Source: an uncultured Myxococcales bacterium
Lineage (GTDB): Bacteria; Myxococcota_A; Bradymonadia; UBA7976; UBA1532
Length of the DNA stretch: 7,641 nt
Assembly (NCBI GenBank): GCA_937896275.1
Contig: CALBMW010000844.1
Span: forward strand, 1 to 7,641
Direction of reading: 5' to 3'
How positions within the stretch are numbered: the stretch's first letter is position 1; the number at the start of each line of letters is the position of its first letter. The translations under genes were made by a program, and so were the position numbers. Shown piece by piece: positions 1 through 5,074 of the stretch. Under the pieces are notes generated by a model. That model did not search any database. It saw nothing but the letters and a program-made list of their open reading frames with translations, and was not told where the DNA came from.

Positions 1-552
1 GCGCCCGGGGCCCGCGCGGTGGTACAGCACGCGCAGCAGCGCGATGCGCAGGCCCACGCCGCGCGCCGCGCGCACCACCCGATGCGCCAACTCGTCCGGA
101 TCCGCATAGGGCCGGCCGTCGGGCGCGTGGTGCAGGTAGTGGAACTCGCCGACCGCCGTGACACCGCCCAGCACCATCTCGAGGAAGGCCATCGACGAGA
201 CGACCTCGACGTCCTCGGGCTCGAGCGTCAGGGCCGTGCGGTACATGAGATCGCGCCAGGACCAGAAGTCCTCGTCCGGCCGATCGGCGCGCAGGTGCTC
301 GGTGCGCCCCCGCAGAGCGCGCTGAAAGGCGTGGCTGTGGGCGTTGATCAGACCCGGGACGAGGGCGGCTTCGCCCAGATCCTCGTCCACGGGGCCAGCG
401 ATGTTGCCCGCCACACCCAGGATGCGGCCGTCGGCCACGGTGACGACGGCGTCCTCGAGGATCCCGCGGTCCGTCAGGACGAAGCGAGCCCTCAGGCGCA
501 AGGGCGTGCGGTTCACGCTGCGGTGCGCCGGGGCGATGATCGCGTCGCTCAT
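1..552 (-). CDS. hutF: Formimidoylglutamate deiminase (HutF-like), N-terminal 184 residues, cut by window edge
   Basis: An amidohydrolase-superfamily enzyme. HutF deaminates N-formimino-L-glutamate to N-formyl-L-glutamate plus ammonia in the cytoplasm, a late step of histidine degradation. I translated the minus strand from the ATG at 552-550 to the window edge and found 184 codons without a stop. A short beta-sandwich-like N-terminus ends in VADGRI (39-44). The metal-binding HxH motif follows in NAHSHAFQRAL (70-80; His72 and His74). Next come FWSWRDLMY (96-104) and GEFHYLHH (135-142) with DGRPYADPDELA after it. The Trp-rich block and the EFHYLHH...PDGRPYADP stretch are the HutF signature as I know it and argue against guanine deaminase or TRZ/ATZ-type relatives. 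HutF is usually about 450 residues, so the C-terminal 60% and the catalytic Asp lie outside. The start is supported by a GAGGAGG Shine-Dalgarno four bases upstream. It is divergent from the next gene, and no other hut gene is visible. Confidence 0.86.
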   Translation of the reverse strand, partial: MSDAIIAPAHRSVNRTPLRLRARFVLTDRGILEDAVVTVADGRILGVAGNIAGPVDEDLGEAALVPGLINAHSHAFQRALRGRTEHLRADRPDEDFWSWRDLMYRTALTLEPEDVEVVSSMAFLEMVLGGVTAVGEFHYLHHAPDGRPYADPDELAHRVVRAARGVGLRIALLRVLYHRAGPGR

Positions 553-576
553 GGTTCCTCCTCGGTCGGGTCGCTC

Positions 577-606
577 ATTGGAGCGCGGCCGCGGGCGCCT
601 TGCCAA
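577..606 (-). promoter_or_regulatory. Candidate sigma70-type promoter for the hutF-like gene
   Basis: Reading the minus strand, TTGGCA (606-601) is one mismatch from the -35 consensus. After an 18-bp spacer it is followed by TCCAAT (582-577), which matches four of six -10 positions. Transcription would start near 570, giving a leader of about 18 bases that contains the Shine-Dalgarno. The placement is good, but the match is modest and such matches arise by chance. Confidence 0.33.
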
Positions 607-651
607 GGGGAGTGACGGCGCCCGCCGCGGTGCCGAGGCTGCCGACGCGAT

Positions 652-669
652 CGACCCGACAGGGTCGGG
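652..669. repeat. Interleaved inverted repeats in the divergent intergenic region
   Basis: Two perfect 6-bp stems share the same bases: CGACCC (652-657) with GGGTCG (662-667) around a 4-base loop, and CCCGAC (655-660) with GTCGGG (664-669) around a 3-base loop. They lie between the divergent hutF-like and DUF4336-like genes and could be an operator for a dimeric repressor or a small RNA hairpin. No T-tract follows on either strand, so it does not look like a terminator. The rest of 553-778 shows no convincing gene. Confidence 0.35.
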
Positions 670-767
670 CTCACGGTCATGGTCAGGAACTGCCGCCGCG
701 CCACGGCCAGGGCGCACAAGTGCTGCCACGGCGCCGCGCTTCGTGTTACGCCAACGCGCACATCCAC

Positions 768-773
768 GGAGGT
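768..773 (+). promoter_or_regulatory. Strong Shine-Dalgarno for the interrupted DUF4336-like gene
   Basis: GGAGGT lies five bases before the ATG at 779. It fixes the original start of the gene that is later broken by a TAA at 920, and shows that the upstream 47-codon piece is a genuine gene start rather than a chance open frame. Confidence 0.6.
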
Positions 774-778
774 CTCCC

Positions 779-1465
779 ATGGCACCGCCCCACAGGATCT
801 TCCCCCACGGCGAGCTCGAGCCGATCGTCCCCGGCCTGTGGCGCGTCGTCGGATCGCTGGCCTTCCCGCTCAAGCGCAACATGTTCGTCTACCGCCTGCC
901 CGACGGCGGCCTGCTGCTCTAAAGCGCGGTGGCGCTCGACGAGGCCGGCATGGCGGCCCTCGAGGCCCTCGGCCGGCCCACCTGGATGGTCGTGCCGCAC
1001 GCGATGCACACGATGGACGCGCCCTTCTACGCCGCGCGCTATCCCGACATGAAGGTCGCGGCTCCCGACGCGGTGCGCGCGCGGCGGCCGGATCTGCGGG
1101 TCGATGCGTCGCCCGAGGCCGCGCTCGAGCCGTTGGGGATCGGCGTCCACGCCATCCCGGGCACCAAGTACGCCGAGGTCGCGTTGGACCTGCCCATCGA
1201 GGGTGGCCACGCGCTGCTCTTCACCGATCTGCTCGGACGCAACGAGGGACACCCCGGCCTGCTGCTGCGCCTGCTGGGCCCGCCGGGGGGCGAGGGCGTG
1301 GCGCGCATCGTGAAACTGCGCCAAATCTCGGACAAGGCGCAGGTGCGCGCCTTCCTCGACCGGATGGCCGAGACCCCCGATCTGCGCGTCGTGGCCGGCT
1401 GCCACGGCGGGATGGTCACGGCCGACTGCGGCCCGTGGTTGAAGGCCGCCGCGGCGGGCGTCTGA
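779..1465 (+). pseudogene. DUF4336-like / MBL-fold gene interrupted by an in-frame TAA after codon 47
   Basis: From the ATG at 779 one frame runs to the TGA at 1463-1465, giving 228 codon positions with a single internal TAA at 920-922. Both sides of the stop form one family-like protein. The upstream part has ELEPIVPGLWRVVG and NMFVYRLPDGGLLL; the downstream part continues with SAVALDEAGMAALEALG. In the DUF4336 family, as I recall it, a hydrophobic run followed by HS or YS sits at exactly this point, so the TAA replaces one His or Tyr codon, and TAC to TAA would be a single change. The reading frame is kept and the codon bias is unchanged, so decay is recent or the base is a sequencing error. 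Read-through seems less likely. I see no other disruption. Confidence 0.7.
929..1465 (+). CDS. DUF4336-like protein (degenerate metallo-beta-lactamase fold), downstream intact part, 178 aa
   Basis: This is the uninterrupted part of the broken gene, readable from a GTG six bases after the internal TAA. There is no Shine-Dalgarno before the GTG, so translation would need re-initiation coupled to the upstream 47-codon piece. The protein has the DUF4336/MBL-like layout: VVPHAMHTMDAPFY (21-34), where full MBL hydrolases carry HxHxDH but here only His24, His27 and Asp30 stand, then a PG-x-K-Y segment (77-81), LLFTDLLG (96-103) with Asp100 in the place of the MBL metal-bridging Asp, and a C-terminal CHGG (158-161) like the last MBL His motif. 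With the metal site incomplete, hydrolase activity cannot be assumed. It is probably cytoplasmic, with no signal peptide or membrane segment. The family function is unknown. The next gene on the same strand starts 61 bp downstream. Confidence 0.68.
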   Translation: MALDEAGMAALEALGRPTWMVVPHAMHTMDAPFYAARYPDMKVAAPDAVRARRPDLRVDASPEAALEPLGIGVHAIPGTKYAEVALDLPIEGGHALLFTDLLGRNEGHPGLLLRLLGPPGGEGVARIVKLRQISDKAQVRAFLDRMAETPDLRVVAGCHGGMVTADCGPWLKAAAAGV

Positions 1466-1489
1466 GCTGCCGGGCCGGCGCCAAGAAGA

Positions 1490-1519
1490 GGGACCTCACG
1501 CCGAGGCTTCAGCTAGACT
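1490..1519 (+). promoter_or_regulatory. Candidate promoter giving a leaderless mRNA for the HDOD-GAF gene
   Basis: TAGACT (1514-1519) resembles a -10 box and ends seven bases before the ATG at 1527, the usual distance to a transcription start. A weak -35-like GGGACC (1490-1495) sits 18 bases upstream. No Shine-Dalgarno lies before this ATG, which fits leaderless translation. The 61-bp gap it occupies (1466-1526) holds no terminator with a T-tract. Confidence 0.35.
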
Positions 1520-1526
1520 GCCGCCG

Positions 1527-2972
1527 ATGACCGACGACCTGCCCCGCCCCACCCGCGTCCTGCTGGCGCGCCTGGAGGATCAACGCGGCTTCCCCGCCGT
1601 GGCGGCTCACATGGCCGAGATCAACCGCCTCGCCGATCGCAAGGAGACCTCGGCCAGCCAACTCGCGAACGCCGTCTGTCGCGACGTCGCGCTCACCGCG
1701 CGGCTGCTGCGGCTGGTCAACTCTGCGTGGTACCTGCGCCTGCCGGAGCCGGTGGCGACGATCACACGGGCCGTCGTGCTGCTGGGCTTCGAGCGGGTGC
1801 GCGCCATCGCGGCCAACCTGCTGTTGTTCGACCACCTTCAGCAGGGGGCGCGGCGCGGGCCGCTGGCCGATCACGCCCTGCAGGCGCTCACCGCGAGCCT
1901 CATCGCCCGGGCGCTGTCGGGCGACGCCGAGAGCGTCGAGGCGGGTGAGGCCGGGCTCTGCGCGATGTTCCACCGCCTGGGCGACCTGATGCTGCTGACG
2001 CTGCCCGACGTGGCCGAGGCCCTGGGTCCAGCCCCGTCGGAGGCCGCACAGGTGGCGCTGATCGGGATCACGGTGAGCGAGCTCGGGCAGACCGTGGCCC
2101 GGCGCTGGGGCTTCCCTTCACTCATCGTCGACAGCATGCGCCCCGTTCCGCCGGGACCGGCCTGGCCGCCTCACGACCGCGTGAGCTGGCTGCGCACCAC
2201 CTCGGCCTTCGCGCACGACCTGGCGGCCGCCCTGGGCGACGACGACCCCGGCGCGGCCGATCCGGTGCTCGGGCGCTTCGGCGCGGCCCTGGGGCTGGAC
2301 GCGCCGCGCACAGCGAAGCTACTCCGTGCCATCGGGCGCGAGGTGGCCGAGCACGCCAGCGTCCTCGGCGCGGTCAGCGGCGAGCCCGATGGCTTCGCGG
2401 CGCGCGTGCTGGGCCGTGTGGCGCCCACCGACGGGGCGCCCCTCACGCCGCTCGATGCCGATCGCGCGCAGCGCGCGTTCCTCAATCAGGGGCTCGACGA
2501 GGTCGCCGCCGCCGTCGAGGCCAACGACGACTTGAACCTCGTGTTGGGCGCGGTGGTCGAGACCGCCTTCCGCGGCCTGGGCTTCGATCGCGTGCTCCTG
2601 TGCGTCCTGGATCGACCGAGTCACACCCTTCGGGCCCGCCATGGCTTCGGCCCCGGCGTCGAGGCCCTGCTCGACGGCTTCGTCATCATGCTCGCGGATG
2701 CCCACGATCCCTTCGCGCGCGCCGCGCTCGCGGGCGAGGATCTGATCCAGGACGCCCCCGGCTCACCAGCCGCCCTGCGCCGCCTGCCCGACTGGTACCG
2801 TCCCTTCGCCGGCCCGGGCTTCGTGGCCTTCCCCATGCGGCTCAACGGCGTGCCCGTCGGGCTCCTCTACGCCGACGTCGCGGGGCCGCTGCCACGGGGG
2901 CGCCTGGTCCACCTTCGGCGCCTGCGCGATCTCGCCGTGGTGGCCATCGACCGCCGCCGCCGCCGCGGCTGA
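1527..2972 (+). CDS. HDOD domain plus GAF-like domain signalling protein, 481 aa
   Basis: A cytoplasmic regulatory protein. The N-terminal half is an HDOD domain (about residues 15-215): a leading FPAVAAHM, then RDVALTARLLRLVNSAWY (52-69) and ITRAVVLLGFERVRAIA (79-95), the family's most typical blocks. Where HD-type domains carry the metal-binding His-Asp, this one reads MFHRLGDLMLL (147-157) with His149-Arg150, so phosphohydrolase activity is not expected; HDOD domains usually lack it. An Ala/Pro-rich linker region (about 215-315) leads to a C-terminal GAF-like domain (about 325-478), with LNLVLGAVVETAFRGLGFDRVLL and a closing GVPVGLLYADV, which may bind a small ligand or mediate dimerisation. 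There is no transmembrane segment or output domain, so it probably works through partner proteins. The start is the only reasonable ATG and lacks a Shine-Dalgarno. The next gene begins 16 bp after its TGA, so co-transcription is likely. Confidence 0.85.
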   Translation: MTDDLPRPTRVLLARLEDQRGFPAVAAHMAEINRLADRKETSASQLANAVCRDVALTARLLRLVNSAWYLRLPEPVATITRAVVLLGFERVRAIAANLLLFDHLQQGARRGPLADHALQALTASLIARALSGDAESVEAGEAGLCAMFHRLGDLMLLTLPDVAEALGPAPSEAAQVALIGITVSELGQTVARRWGFPSLIVDSMRPVPPGPAWPPHDRVSWLRTTSAFAHDLAAALGDDDPGAADPVLGRFGAALGLDAPRTAKLLRAIGREVAEHASVLGAVSGEPDGFAARVLGRVAPTDGAPLTPLDADRAQRAFLNQGLDEVAAAVEANDDLNLVLGAVVETAFRGLGFDRVLLCVLDRPSHTLRARHGFGPGVEALLDGFVIMLADAHDPFARAALAGEDLIQDAPGSPAALRRLPDWYRPFAGPGFVAFPMRLNGVPVGLLYADVAGPLPRGRLVHLRRLRDLAVVAIDRRRRRG

Positions 2973-2988
2973 CGAGAAGGAGAGTCGC

Positions 2989-4065
2989 ATGCCCTCGGTG
3001 AGCCCGATCCCCGGGCGCGACGCCTGGATCGTCGGCGCCCGCTACGACACGCTCTTCTTCACCGCGAGCCTGCTGGTACCGCTGCTGCTGTGGGCCGGCT
3101 TCTCGGTGGGCTGGCTGACCGGCGTCGCGGTCTACGTGCTGTTCCAGCTGCTGTTCAACATGCCTCACAACTTCCAGACCTGGACCCTGTCGGTCCTCGA
3201 CCCCCGGGACCGAAGCGCCCACGGGCGGCGTTATCTGGTGGCCTCGGCGGTCTGCCTCGCGGTGCTGGGCATCCCGATGATGGTCTCGCCCGAGGGCGTG
3301 TACCCCTGGGTCCGCGACGCGCTGATCTACTGGGGCTACTACCACCTGGTGCGGCAGCACTATGGCTTCCAGCGCATCTACGAACGCAAGATGGGCGGCG
3401 TCTCGCCAGGCGAGTCGCGCTTCTACCAGCGCGCCATCGACGCGGTCTGCTACCTGCCGCTGCTGGTGCGCTTCGGCTCCCCGGAGCGCATGACCATCCA
3501 CGCAGGGGGCAAGGCCACGTGGATTCGCCATCCCATCCTCGACGCGTGGATCACCGAGGCTCTGCTGGCGCTGCTCGCGGCCGTCGTGCTGGCGATGATC
3601 GTGCACCACGTCGTCGCCTGGCGGCGTGGGCGCCGCGACCTCCTGCCCCGCGCCACGCTGCTGCTCAGCATCACGGTCGGCTTCGGCCTCGCGGGCCTGG
3701 TGATCCCCGAGTTCATTGTCGCGGTGGCCGTGGTCACGGCCTTCCACAACCTGCAGTATCTGGGGCTCACGCTGTATCACAACCGCAACCGGGCCGGCGC
3801 CGCGGCCCCCGACGAAGCCAACAGGACCATCCGCTGGCTTGGCTCGGGTCGCGTCTGGCTTTATGTCTTGGCGACCATGGGCTATGGCATCTTCGTCTTC
3901 GCCCCCCGCGCCGTCTTCACGCACACCCGCGTGGCCGAGCTGCCCCTGGCCTTCGTGGTCGCGATGCACTACTACGTGGACAGCCGACTGTGGCGCTTCA
4001 ACCTGTACCCGGAGCGCGGCCGTTGGTTGGGGCTGGCGCGACCACGCCCCGCACCGGCGGCCTGA
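2989..4065 (+). CDS. Uncharacterised multi-pass membrane protein with conserved-looking histidines, 358 aa
   Basis: I do not recognise a named family with confidence. The protein is an integral membrane protein with about eight hydrophobic segments, near residues 22-38, 41-57, 83-99, 148-162, 190-205, 222-240, 242-262, 289-305 and 316-330 (some may be half-segments). Histidines stand in or next to these segments in motif-like settings: MPHNFQ (58-63), YWGYYHLVRQHYGFQ (114-128), HH (206-207), FHNLQY (252-257), LYHNRNR (262-268) and MHYYVDSRLWR (326-336). Such clusters are typical of membrane-embedded metal or heme enzymes; the Brp/Blh carotenoid dioxygenases are one possible comparison, not an assignment. 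There is no signal peptide, and the short soluble tail is Pro/Ala/Arg-rich. GAAGGAG lies six bases before the ATG, 16 bp after the HDOD-GAF gene, and the lipoprotein gene starts 31 bp after its TGA, so it sits mid-operon. Confidence 0.82.
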   Translation: MPSVSPIPGRDAWIVGARYDTLFFTASLLVPLLLWAGFSVGWLTGVAVYVLFQLLFNMPHNFQTWTLSVLDPRDRSAHGRRYLVASAVCLAVLGIPMMVSPEGVYPWVRDALIYWGYYHLVRQHYGFQRIYERKMGGVSPGESRFYQRAIDAVCYLPLLVRFGSPERMTIHAGGKATWIRHPILDAWITEALLALLAAVVLAMIVHHVVAWRRGRRDLLPRATLLLSITVGFGLAGLVIPEFIVAVAVVTAFHNLQYLGLTLYHNRNRAGAAAPDEANRTIRWLGSGRVWLYVLATMGYGIFVFAPRAVFTHTRVAELPLAFVVAMHYYVDSRLWRFNLYPERGRWLGLARPRPAPAA

Positions 4066-4087
4066 GAGGGCCCCGAACGAGCGGAAC

Positions 4088-4092
4088 GGAGG
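4088..4092 (+). promoter_or_regulatory. Shine-Dalgarno that sets the GTG start of the lipoprotein
   Basis: GGAGG lies four bases before the GTG at 4097. The frame is open much further upstream, so this site together with the lipoprotein signal peptide starting right after it decides the true start. Confidence 0.55.
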
Positions 4093-4096
4093 CGTC

Positions 4097-5074
4097 GTGC
4101 CGACGACCATCACGAGGAAGCATCTGTCTCTCGGTCTGTGCGGGGGGTTGCTGCTGGCCGCGGGGTGCGCGGGCCCGCCGCCGGCCCCCGCCGCCCCGAA
4201 GCCGACGGTCGCGTCCATCGTCGGCGATGAGCAGGTGATCGCCGAGCCGGCGAAGAAGGTGTTCGGCGTCCTGTTCGACGGCGACGTGCTGCCCGACACC
4301 GACGCCCTCGAGAACGCGCTGGCGCGGCGGCAGGTGCTCGCCGACGTCCGGGGCACCTCTCAGAGCGTCGAGATCGGTTCGCAGGGCGTGGTGTGCGAGT
4401 TGTCCATCGGCGCCCCGCCCGACGACGTGCCCGATCCCGGCATCCACCCGGAGTTGGCGGCGCAGGGGCTGAGCGTCGACGAGGCGACGGCCATGCACGC
4501 CGCCAAGGCTTCGATCACCGTGGTGTGCGTCGTGCCCGAAGGCACCGTGCGGTCGGTGCTGCCGGTGGCCGAGGCTGTGGCCGAGGCGGTCGCGGATCTG
4601 TCGAATGGACACTTGTTCGACCCGCAAACGGGGCGCTACTGGCCCCAGGCCGAGTGGCAGCAGAGCCGCGCGAAGAGCAACCGCTTCGCCATCGAGCGGG
4701 CCGTGCGCGTCCTGCGCACCCGTGCATCGGACGGCACGTGGTGCCTGGCCACGCGCGGGTTGGGCGCCTTCGGACGCGTCGAGCTCGACGTCTTCCCGGT
4801 GCCCGCCGAGGTGGTCGATCAGGTCGAGGTGAAGCTCCGCGTGCTGGCCGACGTGATCATCGAGGAGCCCAAGGGCCCCGGCTCGACGGTGGCCCTCGGG
4901 CCCGTGGCGGGGGTGCTCATGGACCGCGCGCGGTACGCGGCCACCTTGCCCGACGGCACGGTGGGCAAGGACGTGTCGACGCCCGGCGAGCACCGCGTCG
5001 CCCTGGCCGATCCGCGCGCTGACGTGGGCGACGCCGCGGCGCAGGCCCACTTCTACTTCCGACTGTCTCGCTGA
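4097..5074 (+). CDS. Predicted lipoprotein of unknown function, 325 aa
   Basis: A secreted, lipid-anchored envelope protein. From the GTG at 4097 the N-terminus is a textbook type II signal peptide: TRKH (residues 6-9), a hydrophobic core LSLGLCGGLLL, and lipobox LAAGC with the acylated Cys at 24. Alanine at the +2 position suggests outer-membrane sorting if Lol rules apply. A Pro/Ala linker (25-35) follows. The mature domain has no membrane segment. It contains two cysteine-bearing strands (GVVCELSIG and ITVVCVVPEG), LFDPQTGRYW (173-182) and WCLATRGLGAFGRVELDV (215-232). The last resembles the W-x-x-T-R-G-x-x-x-F-G-R-x-[DE]-[LI] pattern I associate with small bacterial families such as DUF4261/DUF2314, but I would not assign it. 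It lies 31 bp after the membrane-protein gene, likely in one operon, and its 3' end overlaps the converging exporter gene by 22 bp inside a tandem repeat. Confidence 0.8.
   Translation: MPTTITRKHLSLGLCGGLLLAAGCAGPPPAPAAPKPTVASIVGDEQVIAEPAKKVFGVLFDGDVLPDTDALENALARRQVLADVRGTSQSVEIGSQGVVCELSIGAPPDDVPDPGIHPELAAQGLSVDEATAMHAAKASITVVCVVPEGTVRSVLPVAEAVAEAVADLSNGHLFDPQTGRYWPQAEWQQSRAKSNRFAIERAVRVLRTRASDGTWCLATRGLGAFGRVELDVFPVPAEVVDQVEVKLRVLADVIIEEPKGPGSTVALGPVAGVLMDRARYAATLPDGTVGKDVSTPGEHRVALADPRADVGDAAAQAHFYFRLSR

Noticed and set aside
598..608. Small palindrome CCTTG-C-CAAGG
   Set aside because: It has only 5-bp arms, overlaps the candidate -35 box and has no second copy; too weak to call an operator.
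549..785. 78-codon minus-strand frame overlapping the hutF-like start
   Set aside because: The composition looks random and its only attractive part is the last nine codons, reported separately as a leader-peptide possibility.
1466..1526. Terminator between the DUF4336-like and HDOD-GAF genes
   Set aside because: A GCCGG-G-CCGGC palindrome is present but has no loop and no T-tract.
2842..4356. Long open frame on the minus strand antisense to the membrane-protein gene
   Set aside because: Its translation is His/Gln/Arg/Asp-rich and low in complexity, typical of the antisense of a GC-rich gene; the plus strand carries clear membrane-protein motifs.
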